DNA of 6,141 nucleotides. Source: Alphaproteobacteria bacterium. GTDB taxonomy: Bacteria > Pseudomonadota > Alphaproteobacteria > Rhodobacterales > Rhodobacteraceae. The notes beneath the pieces were generated by a model. It saw only the letters and a list, made by a program, of their open reading frames with translations. It did no database searches and was not told where the DNA came from. Below, piece by piece: positions 1 through 5,280 of the stretch (positions are counted from its first letter, which is position 1; each line of letters starts with the position of its first letter). Made by a program: the position numbers and the translations under genes. Location: the NCBI GenBank assembly GCA_030425945.1, contig JAUHZL010000188.1, positions 1-6,141 on the forward strand, in the 5' to 3' direction.

Positions 1-2
1 CC

Positions 3-188
3 GGGGCGGCGGCGGTGCTCTTCGGGGATTTCGAGGCGGGCTACACCATCGCCGAGCGTCCCGACATCCGCATCCTGCGCGATCCCTACTCGGCCAAGCC
101 GCATGTGCTGTTCTACGCCAGCAAGCGCGTCGGCGGCGACGTCAGCGATTTCGCGGCGATCAAGATCCTGAAGTTCGCGGCGGCCTGA
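3..188 (+). CDS. g5: Major capsid protein, HK97 fold (C-terminal end only; GTA g5)
   Basis: This is the 3' end of a gene that begins before the window. The frame is open from base 3 to a TGA at 186-188 and gives about 61 residues. The tail reads GDFEAGYTIAERPDIRILRD, then a PYSAKPHVLFYASKRVGGDV segment, ending ILKFAAA. A run of 'F/GD...Y.I..R..I.I.RDPY...P.V.F...KRVGG.V' followed by a final hydrophobic strand is characteristic of the C-terminal part of HK97-fold phage and GTA major capsid proteins. By family knowledge it forms the head shell after prohead protease cleavage of its N-terminus, which is not visible here. It is directly upstream of the neck genes, the usual place for g5. The identity rests on the short C-terminus plus the clear GTA context. 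It was too short to be listed as an independent open frame because its start lies outside. Confidence 0.9.
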   Translation, partial: GAAAVLFGDFEAGYTIAERPDIRILRDPYSAKPHVLFYASKRVGGDVSDFAAIKILKFAAA

Positions 189-209
189 GGGGCGGTCGCG
201 GGCTGACGG

Positions 210-235
210 CGGGCCGGGCCTGACGGTCCGGTCCG
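210..235 (+). repeat. 11-bp stem hairpin with TGAC loop
   Basis: Bases 210-220 pair with 225-235 without a bulge. Nine pairs are Watson-Crick and two are G-U, around the tetraloop TGAC at 221-224. The stem is almost all G-C and would be stable in RNA. It begins 22 bases after the g5 stop codon. The following bases are G/C-rich rather than a U-tract, so it looks more like a 3'-end stabiliser or pause element than a classical terminator. Confidence 0.6.
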
Positions 236-305
236 GGGCGCGCGCGGGGGCGGTCGTGTCTAGCTGTTCCCTCCGTTCGAGCGGGGTCGTCCCGCGCGCG
301 CGCCC
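236..305 (+). repeat. Long-range CG-rich inverted repeat with nested hairpin
   Basis: The arm 236-246 (GGGCGCGCGCG) is the exact reverse complement of 295-305, separated by 48 bases. It begins immediately after the preceding hairpin, so the two stems could stack. Both arms are alternating CG tracts. Nested at its 3' side, 281-286 can pair with 290-295 (five G-C pairs and one G-U, loop TCG), sharing only base 295 with the large stem. Alternating CG can arise easily in GC-rich DNA, so function is uncertain. Confidence 0.5.
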
Positions 306-318
306 TTTGCGGATTTCC

Positions 319-324
319 AAGGAG
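319..324 (+). promoter_or_regulatory. Strong ribosome binding site for g6
   Basis: AAGGAG lies 8 bases before the ATG at 333. It matches the anti-Shine-Dalgarno core and fixes the g6 start. It sits just downstream of the 295-305 repeat arm and is left unpaired by that stem. Confidence 0.85.
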
Positions 325-332
325 ACAGGTCG

Positions 333-896
333 ATGCTGAGCGAATTGAGCCCGCTGGCGGGCGCGGTGCTGCCGCTGGCGGCGTTCCGGGATCATTTGCG
401 GCTGGGGACGGGGTTCGGCACCGAGACGGTGCAGGACGGGGTGCTGGAGGGGTGCCTGCGTGCGAGCCTGGCGCTGATCGAGCGGCGGCTGGGCGTGATC
501 GTGCTGCGGCGCGGGTTCCGGGTGAGCCGGGGCGGCCTGCGCGACCGGGCCGAGATCGTGCTGCCGGTGGCGCCGGTGGTCAGTGTCGAGGCGGTGCGGC
601 TGGTCGACAGCGCCGAGGCCGCGGTGCCGCTGACCGGCTGGGGGCTGGCCCCCGACGGGCGGCGGCTGGTGGCGCGGGGGCTCTTCCCGGTGGTGCCGCC
701 GGGCGGGCGGATCGAGATCGACCTGACGGCGGGGCACGGCACGGACTGGGCGGGGGTCCCGGCGGACCTGGCGGCGGCGGTGCTGATGCAGGCGGCGGGG
801 CTCTACGAGGGGCGCGACGGGTCGGCGGGCGTGCTGCCGGGGGTCGAGGCGCTGCTGGCGCCGTGGCGCCCGGTGCGGCTGGGGGCGGCGCCATGA
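333..896 (+). CDS. g6: Head-tail adaptor (connector) protein, phiE125 gp8-like (GTA g6)
   Basis: The protein has 187 residues. It belongs to the phage head-tail connector group that binds under the portal and begins the neck. Seen in the sequence: an N-terminal helical part (about residues 9-60) with the LAAFRDHLRL stretch and paired basic residues ahead of a long helix; a central beta-rich part (about 70-130) with the IVLPVAPVVSVEAVRLVD motif and a GRIEIDLTAGHG strand; and a C-terminal helix pair with GVPADLAAAVLMQAAGLYEG (141-160) and the LLAPWRPVRLG ending (174-184). This helix-beta-helix layout, the 'VPADL..A...QAA.LYE.RDG' signature and a length near 190-200 fit the GTA g6 family. The start at 333 is backed by AAGGAG 8 bases upstream. 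The stop overlaps the next start by four bases (ATGA), suggesting translational coupling to g7. No defect is seen. Confidence 0.9.
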   Translation: MLSELSPLAGAVLPLAAFRDHLRLGTGFGTETVQDGVLEGCLRASLALIERRLGVIVLRRGFRVSRGGLRDRAEIVLPVAPVVSVEAVRLVDSAEAAVPLTGWGLAPDGRRLVARGLFPVVPPGGRIEIDLTAGHGTDWAGVPADLAAAVLMQAAGLYEGRDGSAGVLPGVEALLAPWRPVRLGAAP

Positions 897-1234
897 GCCT
901 GGGGTTGGGGCTGAACCGGCCCCTCGTGCTGGAGACGCCGGTCGAGACCGGCGACGGCGCGGGCGGGCTGGCGGTGACCTGGGTCGGGCTGGGCACGCTC
1001 TGGGCGGCGGTGAAGGCGCGCACCGGCCGGGCGGTGACGCGCGGCGGCGGCGAGGCGGCGCGGCTGGCGCTGGAGATCGTGGTGCGCGGGGCGCCGGAGG
1101 GCGCGCCGGACCGGCCGCGCCCGGGCCAGCGGTTCCGCGAGGGCACGCGGCTCTACCGGATCGTGGCGGTGGCGGAGCGCGACGCGGCGGGGCGCACGCT
1201 GAGCTGCACCGCGATCGAGGAGCGCCCGGCGTGA
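893..1234 (+). CDS. g7: Head completion (stopper) protein, phage head-tail joining family (GTA g7)
   Basis: The protein has 113 residues. In phages and RcGTA this position encodes the stopper ring, which sits between the adaptor and the tail terminator and keeps packaged DNA inside. Seen: an N-terminal LVLETPVETGDGAGG segment (11-25), then the VTWVGLGTLWAAVKARTGR stretch (28-46), then a C-terminal RPGQRFREGTRLYRIVAVAE strand pair (76-95) and SCTAIEE near the end (104-110). The pattern '..GDGAGG...TW...GT.WA.V....GRE...' followed by 'G.R...G.R.Y.I.AV.E.D' is the usual head-tail joining (SPP1 gp16-like) arrangement. The frame stays open upstream to 452, but I chose the ATG at 893 because it gives the family's usual length, forms an ATGA overlap with g6, and the upstream extension is low-complexity Gly/Arg/Ala. 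The ribosome binding site is weak (a G-run at 881-885), so coupling is likely. Confidence 0.88.
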   Translation: MSLGLGLNRPLVLETPVETGDGAGGLAVTWVGLGTLWAAVKARTGRAVTRGGGEAARLALEIVVRGAPEGAPDRPRPGQRFREGTRLYRIVAVAERDAAGRTLSCTAIEERPA

Positions 1235-1262
1235 GGTCGGGGCGGACCAGGGGGCAAGGCCG

Positions 1263-1670
1263 ATGGACATGAGCGGACTGGCAGACTTGCAGGGCGCGGT
1301 CTTCGCGCGGTTGCAGGCGGATGCGGGGGTGCAGGCGCTGTTGCCGGGGGCGGTGCATGACGCGCTGCCCTCGGGGGCGCTGCCGGAGACCTACGCGGTG
1401 ATCGGGCCGGAGCGGCTGCGGATCGCGGCGGACGCGGGCGGCGCGGTGGCGCGCAGCGACCTGACGATCCGGGTGCATTCGACGGCGGCGGGCTTCGCGC
1501 AGGCCAAGGGCGCGGCGGTGGCGATCGCGGAGGCGCTGGCGGGGGCGGAGATCGACCTCGGCGGCGGCGTGACGGCGGCGCTGGGGCTGCGCTGGATCCG
1601 GGCGGAACGGACGCCGGACGGCGCGGCGCGGCGGGTGGATGTGACGGTGCGGGCCCTCGTGGGCCTGTAA
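1263..1670 (+). CDS. g8: Tail terminator protein, DUF3168 family (GTA g8)
   Basis: The protein has 135 residues. DUF3168 proteins form the ring that ends tail-tube growth and docks the tail to the head. Seen: the family's opening DLQGAVFARLQADAGVQALL (8-27), a VHDALPSGALPETYAVIGPE stretch (31-50) that corresponds to the common 'I.D..P....PYV.IG' motif, then LTIRVHSTAAGFAQAKGAAV (67-86) matching the conserved 'L...VWS...G...AK..A' core, and a C-terminal strand RRVDVTVRAL. It lies 28 bases after g7. Two starts are possible. ATG 1263 has AGGGGG 8 bases upstream, while ATG 1269 has AAGG 9 bases upstream; the second would shorten the protein by two residues. The 38-base gap after it contains the g9 binding site. 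Confidence 0.9.
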   Translation: MDMSGLADLQGAVFARLQADAGVQALLPGAVHDALPSGALPETYAVIGPERLRIAADAGGAVARSDLTIRVHSTAAGFAQAKGAAVAIAEALAGAEIDLGGGVTAALGLRWIRAERTPDGAARRVDVTVRALVGL

Positions 1671-1683
1671 CCGGACCGGACGA

Positions 1684-1701
1684 TTTCTGGCAGAAAAGGA
1701 G
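1684..1701 (+). promoter_or_regulatory. Strong ribosome binding site of g9 with small AT-rich hairpin
   Basis: AAGGAG at 1696-1701 is 7 bases before the g9 ATG at 1709. Just upstream, TTTCT (1684-1688) can pair with AGAAA (1692-1696) around a GGC loop. This is one of the few AT-rich patches in the window, and its weak pairing would leave the binding site accessible. The good site fits the high copy number expected of the tail-tube protein. Confidence 0.7.
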
Positions 1702-1708
1702 AACCGGG

Positions 1709-2122
1709 ATGGCGGTTCAGAAAGGCAAGGACCTGCTCCTGAAGCTCGACCTGTCGGGCGCGGGGCAGTTCGAGACCGTGGCGGGCCTGCGCGCGACCCG
1801 GATCAGTTTCAACGCGGAGACGGTGGACGTGACCTCGCTGGAGTCGGCGGGGGGCTGGCGCGAGTTGCTGGCGGGCGCGGGCGTCAAGTCGGCGGCGATC
1901 TCGGGGGCGGGGGTGTTCCGCGACGAGAGCACCGACGAGCGCGCGCGGCAGATCTTCTTCGACGGGGCGACGCCGGAGTTCCAGGTCATCATCCCGGATT
2001 TCGGGATCGTGCAGGGGCGGTTCCTGATCACCTCGATCGAGTACGCGGGCAGCCATGACGGCGAGGCCACCTACGAGCTGGCGCTGGCCTCGGCGGGCGC
2101 GCTGGCCTTCAACCCGCTGTGA
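1709..2122 (+). CDS. g9: Major tail (tube) protein, TP901-1 family (GTA g9)
   Basis: The protein has 137 residues, about the length of the RcGTA tube protein. Its hexamers stack to form the tail tube through which DNA leaves. Seen: MAVQKGKDLLLKLD at the start, then the family signature GLRATRISFNAETVDVTSLE (27-46) followed by GGWRELLAGAGVKSAAISGAGVF (48-70). The second half has FQVIIPDFGIVQGRFLITSI (91-110), then EYAGSHDGEATYELALASAG (111-130), the usual tube-protein beta-strand series. The signature 'T.I.FN.E.VDVT...S..GWRELL.GAG..S..ISG.GVF' is very typical of the TP901-1 major tail family and its GTA members. It is preceded by a strong AAGGAG and a 38-base gap, unlike most neighbours. It is followed after 15 bases by g10. 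No anomaly is seen. Confidence 0.95.
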   Translation: MAVQKGKDLLLKLDLSGAGQFETVAGLRATRISFNAETVDVTSLESAGGWRELLAGAGVKSAAISGAGVFRDESTDERARQIFFDGATPEFQVIIPDFGIVQGRFLITSIEYAGSHDGEATYELALASAGALAFNPL

Positions 2123-2137
2123 CGAGGGGCGGGGGCG

Positions 2138-2452
2138 ATGGCGAACCCGTGGCGCGGCGAGGTGGCGCTGGTGGTCGATGGCGAGCGGCGCGCGATGCGG
2201 CTGACGCTGGGGGCGCTGGCGGAGCTGGAGGCGGCGCTGGAGGCCGAGAGCCTGATCGCGCTGGTCGAGCGGTTCGAGGGCGGCCGGGCGCGGGCGGCGG
2301 ACGTGCTGGCGCTGCTGGCGGCGGGGCTGCGCGGCGGCGGCTGGGAGGGCGATGCCGCCCGGCTGGCCGGGGCCGAGATCGCGGGCGGGCCGGTGGCGGC
2401 GGCGCGGGCGGCTGCGGCGCTGCTGGCGGCGGCCTTTACCGTGCCGGAGTGA
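2138..2452 (+). CDS. g10: Tail assembly chaperone, GTA-gp10 family (GTA g10)
   Basis: The protein has 104 residues and is a member of the GTA-gp10 family of small proteins found between the major tail and tape measure genes. By analogy with phage tail assembly chaperones it likely coats or holds the tape measure while tail-tube subunits polymerise, and would not be part of the finished particle. Seen: the family start NPWRGEVALVVDGERRAMRL (3-22), then TLGALAELEAALEAESLIAL (23-42), the helix typical of this group. A second half follows that is dominated by alanine-rich helices (AAARAAAALLAAAF, 87-100). GAGGGG at 2124-2129, 8 bases ahead of the ATG, supports the start. The TGA at 2450-2452 is 4 bases before the next start. 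Function is by family and position, not by a catalytic motif. Confidence 0.9.
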   Translation: MANPWRGEVALVVDGERRAMRLTLGALAELEAALEAESLIALVERFEGGRARAADVLALLAAGLRGGGWEGDAARLAGAEIAGGPVAAARAAAALLAAAFTVPE

Positions 2453-2456
2453 GGGC

Positions 2457-2660
2457 ATGGCGGGGGCAGGCGGGCTCGACTGGCCGGGGCTGATGCGGCT
2501 GGGACTGCTGGGGCTGCGGCTGGAGCCGCGCGTCTTCTGGGACCTGACCCCGGCCGAGCTGCTGGTGATGACCGGACAGGCCGCGCGCGAGGCCCCGATG
2601 GGGCGTGCGCGGCTGGCTGCCCTCGCGGCGGCGTTTCCTGACACGGGGGAGAGGACATGA
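2457..2660 (+). CDS. g10.1: Small tail assembly chaperone, rcc01693 / Phage_TAC_6 family (GTA g10.1)
   Basis: The protein has 67 residues and is easily missed because its frame stays open upstream inside g10. It matches the short protein encoded between g10 and the tape measure gene in RcGTA (rcc01693 family). Seen: DWPGLMRLGLLGLRLEPRVF (8-27), WDLTPAELLVMTG (28-40), then APMGRARLAALAAAFPDT (46-63). The 'DWP.LMR.GL..L.L.P..FW.LTP.EL' pattern with a C-terminal 'PM.R..L..L...FPD' is the family signature. I take the ATG at 2457 because GGAG at 2446-2449, inside the end of g10, is 7 bases upstream and the protein then starts just ahead of the conserved motif. The stop overlaps the tape measure start (ATGA), so the two are probably coupled. 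It likely works with g10 as a two-part chaperone, as lambda G and T do. Confidence 0.9.
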   Translation: MAGAGGLDWPGLMRLGLLGLRLEPRVFWDLTPAELLVMTGQAAREAPMGRARLAALAAAFPDTGERT

Positions 2661-3304
2661 GCGAGTTCGAGGACGGGCTGTCGGGTCTGGGCGCGGGGCT
2701 CGACGAGGCGGCGCGGATGACGGCGGCCTTCGATGCCGAGCTGGGGCGGATGCGCGAGCAGATGCTCTATACCGGGCGCGAGGTGGGCACGTTGTCGGCG
2801 CGGATCGGCAGCGGGCTGAAGGGCGCGTTCGACGCGGTGCTGCTCGATGGCGCGAGCCTGTCGGATGCGCTGCGGCAGGTTGCGCTGTCGATGGCGGATG
2901 CCGCCTACGACGTGGCGCTGCGCCCGGTGCAGACCGCGCTGGGCTCGACGATTGCCAACGGGATCAACGGGTTGATGGGTGCAGTTCTGCCGTTCGCGCA
3001 GGGCGGGGCCTTTGCGCAGGGGCGGGTGATGCCCTTCGCCAAGGGCGGCGTGGTCACCGCGCCCACGACCTTTCCGATGCGCGGGGCGACCGGGCTGATG
3101 GGCGAGGCGGGACCGGAGGCGATCCTGCCGCTGGCGCGCGGCGCGGACGGGCGGCTGGGGGTGCAGGCGGGCGGCGGCGGCGGGCGGCCGGTGTCGGTGG
3201 TGATGCATATCCAGACGCCCGATGCCGAGGGGTTCCGCCGCTCGCGCAGCCAGATCGCCGCCGAGATGAGCCGGGCGCTGGCGCGCGGGGCGCGCAACCG
3301 CTGA
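2657..3304 (+). CDS. g11: Short tail tape measure protein (GTA g11)
   Basis: The protein has 215 residues. Tape measure proteins occupy the tube lumen, set tail length and are ejected ahead of DNA. Seen: an N-terminal helical part (1-55) rich in charged residues (ARMTAAFDAELGRMREQMLY, 19-38), an amphipathic to hydrophobic central part (about 57-112), and two PFA-GG repeats (PFAQGG 112-117, PFAKGG 126-131). Next comes the tape measure C-terminal hallmark FPMRGATGLMGEAGPEAILP (139-158), a glycine-rich linker (172-176) and a terminal VSVVMHIQTPDAEGFRRSRS segment (179-198). It is far shorter than tape measures of ordinary siphophages, as expected for a GTA with a short tail. At the usual rule of about 1.5 angstrom per residue it would span only about 30 nm. 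GGAG at 2648-2651 is 5 bases upstream of the ATG, and the start overlaps the g10.1 stop. Confidence 0.92.
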   Translation: MSEFEDGLSGLGAGLDEAARMTAAFDAELGRMREQMLYTGREVGTLSARIGSGLKGAFDAVLLDGASLSDALRQVALSMADAAYDVALRPVQTALGSTIANGINGLMGAVLPFAQGGAFAQGRVMPFAKGGVVTAPTTFPMRGATGLMGEAGPEAILPLARGADGRLGVQAGGGGGRPVSVVMHIQTPDAEGFRRSRSQIAAEMSRALARGARNR

Positions 3305-3335
3305 GTTTTCCGATCCTGACGTTCTGGGGGACGCG

Positions 3336-3965
3336 ATGTTTCACGAGATCCGGTTTCCGGCCAACCTGAGCTTCGGGTCGGTCGGCGGGCCCGAGCGGCG
3401 CACCGAGGTGGTGACGCTGGCCAACGGGCACGAGGCCCGCAATACGCCCTGGGCCCATGCGCGGCGGCGCTACGATGCGGGGCTGGGGCTCAGGAGCCTC
3501 GACGACATTGCCGATCTGGTGGCGTTCTTCGAGGCGCGGCGCGGGCAGTTGCACGGGTTCCGCTGGAAGGACTGGTCCGACTACAAGTCCTGCGCGCCGT
3601 CGCGGGAGGTGGCCTTCGACGACCAGGAGATCGGGACCGGGGACGGGGCGACCGCGGGGTTCGCGCTGGGCAAGCGCTACGGCTCCGGCGAGGGGGCGTA
3701 CCTGCGCCCGATCGTGAAGCCGGTGGCGGGCAGCGTGCGGGTGGGCGTGAACGGCGTGCCGCTGGTCGAGACTCTGCACTGGACGGTCGATTGCGCGACG
3801 GGCGTCGTGACCTTCGCGGACCCGCCGGGGCCCGGGGCGCGGGTGACGGCGGGCTTCGAGTTCGACGTGCCGGTGCGGTTCGACACCGACCGGGTGCAGG
3901 TGTCGGTGGCCTCGTTCCAGGCCGGCGACATGCCGAACGTGCCGGTGATCGAGGTGCGGGCATGA
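3336..3965 (+). CDS. g12: Distal tail protein, DUF2460 family (GTA g12)
   Basis: The protein has 209 residues. DUF2460 proteins form the ring at the far end of the tail tube to which the hub attaches. Seen: FHEIRFPANLSFGSVGGPER (2-21), TEVVTLANGHEARNTPWAHA (23-42), ARRRYDAGLG, then the signature EARRGQLHGFRWKDWSDYKS (67-86). Further on are GDGATAGFALGKRYGSG (102-118), KPVAGSVRVGVNG (128-140), and the terminal GFEFDVPVRFDTD (173-185) with PNVPVIEVR (200-208). These are the conserved blocks of the family in order, so the gene is full length. It follows the tape measure after 31 bases, with only a G-rich site (GGGGGA, 3326-3331) before the ATG. The stop overlaps the hub gene start by ATGA. No truncation or odd residues are seen. 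Confidence 0.95.
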   Translation: MFHEIRFPANLSFGSVGGPERRTEVVTLANGHEARNTPWAHARRRYDAGLGLRSLDDIADLVAFFEARRGQLHGFRWKDWSDYKSCAPSREVAFDDQEIGTGDGATAGFALGKRYGSGEGAYLRPIVKPVAGSVRVGVNGVPLVETLHWTVDCATGVVTFADPPGPGARVTAGFEFDVPVRFDTDRVQVSVASFQAGDMPNVPVIEVRA

Positions 3966-4855
3966 GCGCGCTGTCGGCAGAAGCGGCGGCGCTTCAGGCG
4001 GCGCTGGAGGCCGGCGTCACGACCATCGCGCGGGCGTGGTCGGTGGCGCGGCGCGACGGGGTGGTGCTGGGCTTTACCGACCACGACGCGGCGCTGTCCT
4101 TCGCGGGCGTTCATTTCGCGGCGGACGGCGGGATGACGGCGCAGGCGGTGCAGGCCGGGAACGGGCTGGCGGTCGACAACTCGGAGGCGCTGGGCGTGCT
4201 GAGCCACGACGCGATCCGGGCCGAGGATCTGCGGGCGGGGCGCTACGACGGGGCGGAGGTGACGCTCTGGGAGGTGAACTGGGCCGATCCGGCGGCGCGG
4301 CGCATCCTGTTCCGCGGCACGCTGGGCGAGATCACCGAGGCGGGGGCGGCGTTCCGGGCCGAGCTGCGCGGCACGGCGGAGGCGCTGGGCCAGCCGGTGG
4401 GCCGGGTCTTCCAGCGCGACTGTGCGGCGGTGCTGGGGGACGCGGCCTGCGGGGTGGACCTGGGCGCGCCGGGCTACCGGGTCGAAGCGGTCGTGGTCGC
4501 GGCCGAGGAGGACCGGGTGCTGCGGTTCGCCCCGGTCGCGGGGGTGGCGGCGGGCTGGTTCACGCGCGGCCGGGTCGAGGTGCTGGACGGCGCGGCGGCG
4601 GGGCTCTCGGGGCATGTGAAGGCGGACCGGACGGTGGGGGCGGCGCGGGTCGTGGAACTGTGGCAGGGCCTGCGCGCGCCGGTGGCGGCGGGCGACCGGG
4701 TGCGGCTGGTGGCGGGCTGCGACAAGCGGGCGGCGACCTGCAAGGCGAAATTCCAGAATTTCAGCAACTTCCGCGGCTTTCCGCATCTTCCGTCCGAGGA
4801 CTGGCTGATGAGCTATCCGGCGGCGGGCGGGGTGCATGACGGGGGGGCGCTGTGA
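3962..4855 (+). CDS. g13: Baseplate hub protein, DUF2163 / phage BR0599 family (GTA g13)
   Basis: The protein has 297 residues. The hub links the distal tail ring to the megatron protein and forms part of the closed baseplate channel. Seen: the N-terminal DUF2163 block with ARAWSVARRDGVVLGFTDHD (23-42), NSEALGVLSHDAI (73-85) and LFRGTLGEITEAGAAFRAEL (116-135). The C-terminal BR0599-like block has RDCAAVLGDAACGVD (152-166), AGWFTRGRVEVLDG (197-210), AGCDKRAATCKAKF (251-264) and FRGFPHLPSED (270-280). The protein has exactly four cysteines (154, 163, 253, 260), all in the C-terminal block; by analogy with lambda gpL they may hold an iron-sulfur cluster. The frame is open back to 3791, but the ATG at 3962 is chosen for the ATGA overlap, GAGGTG 5 bases upstream (3951-3956), and family length. 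The stop overlaps the GTG of g14. Confidence 0.95.
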   Translation: MSALSAEAAALQAALEAGVTTIARAWSVARRDGVVLGFTDHDAALSFAGVHFAADGGMTAQAVQAGNGLAVDNSEALGVLSHDAIRAEDLRAGRYDGAEVTLWEVNWADPAARRILFRGTLGEITEAGAAFRAELRGTAEALGQPVGRVFQRDCAAVLGDAACGVDLGAPGYRVEAVVVAAEEDRVLRFAPVAGVAAGWFTRGRVEVLDGAAAGLSGHVKADRTVGAARVVELWQGLRAPVAAGDRVRLVAGCDKRAATCKAKFQNFSNFRGFPHLPSEDWLMSYPAAGGVHDGGAL

Positions 4856-5280
4856 GCGGGGCTGCGGTGGTGGCTGCGGCGCGGGGCTGGCTCGGGACGC
4901 CGTATGCGCACGGGGCGAGCGTGCGCGGCGCGGGGACGGATTGTCTCGGGCTGATCCGGGGGGTGTGGCGCGAGGTGGTCGGTCCCGAGGTCGGGACCGT
5001 CCCGCGCTACACCCCCGACTGGGGCGAGGCGCAGGGCACCGAGCTGCTGTGGGACGCGGCGCTGCGGCTGATGGTGCCGGTGACGGGGCCGGGTCCGGGG
5101 CGGGTGCTGCTGTTCCGGATGCGGGCGGGTGCGGTGGCGAAGCACCTGGGCATCGAGACCGGGACGGGGCGGTTCATCCACGCGTGGCAAGGGCACGGCG
5201 TGGTCGAGAGCGCGCTGAGCGGGCCCTGGGCGCGGCGCGTGGTGGCGCGGTTTGCCTATCCGGGCATCGGGGAGGACTGA
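4852..5280 (+). CDS. g14: NlpC/P60 cell-wall peptidase of the tail tip (GTA g14)
   Basis: The protein has 142 residues and is a member of the phage/GTA NlpC/P60 cysteine peptidases, which cut peptide stems of peptidoglycan. It has no signal peptide, so it most likely acts from the particle baseplate during entry rather than being secreted. Seen: ARGWLGTPYAHGASVRGAGT (10-29) leading into the catalytic Cys31 of TDCLGLIRGVWRE, His98 in AKHLGIETG, and His110 in RFIHAW as the likely third triad residue. PRYTPDW (51-57) and a C-terminal WARRVVARFAYP (126-137) complete the fold. It starts with GTG, the only non-ATG start in the window, overlapping the hub stop (GTGA). Only a G7 run lies upstream, so translation is probably coupled to g13. 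A start further downstream would remove the 'GWLGTPY' block, so 4852 is preferred. Confidence 0.95.
   Translation: MSGAAVVAAARGWLGTPYAHGASVRGAGTDCLGLIRGVWREVVGPEVGTVPRYTPDWGEAQGTELLWDAALRLMVPVTGPGPGRVLLFRMRAGAVAKHLGIETGTGRFIHAWQGHGVVESALSGPWARRVVARFAYPGIGED
5271..5275 (+). promoter_or_regulatory. Ribosome binding site of g15
   Basis: GGAGG lies 8 bases before the ATG at 5284, inside the last codons of g14. It decides the g15 start and shows that this gene can load ribosomes independently despite the 3-base gap. Confidence 0.8.

Larger units (their letters stand above)
189..332 (+). promoter_or_regulatory. Structured g5-g6 intergenic spacer
   Basis: This 144-base gap is the longest non-coding stretch in the window, and I see no small gene in it. 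It carries an 11-bp hairpin (210-235), directly followed by an 11-bp inverted repeat with arms 236-246 and 295-305, with a small hairpin (281-295) overlapping the second arm. It ends with a strong ribosome binding site for g6. No hairpin is followed by a U-run, so an efficient intrinsic terminator is not supported. No convincing -35/-10 promoter is visible. I infer an mRNA element between the very abundant capsid message and the low-copy neck genes, such as partial attenuation, 3'-end stabilisation or a processing site. Confidence 0.45.

Noticed and set aside
210..310. Intrinsic terminator after the capsid gene
   Set aside because: Stable stems exist but none is followed by a U-run; only CCCTTTGC follows the second one. 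I keep it as an unassigned RNA structure.
248..332. Internal promoter ahead of g6
   Set aside because: No -35/-10 pair with reasonable spacing could be read, and GTA genes are normally transcribed from a promoter before the first gene of the cluster.
452..892. Upstream extension of the g7 frame inside g6
   Set aside because: The translation is Gly/Arg/Ala low-complexity and the conserved g7 protein begins at the ATGA overlap at 893.
1391..3208. Antisense open frame of 605 codons over g8-g11
   Set aside because: It is a shadow: G/C-ending codons on the + strand avoid stops on the other strand. The product is low-complexity Arg/Pro/Ala/His with no recognisable domain, and it covers five well-supported genes.
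3791..3961. Upstream extension of the g13 frame inside g12
   Set aside because: No homology-like motif, and the ATG at 3962 has a good binding site, an ATGA overlap and the expected family length.
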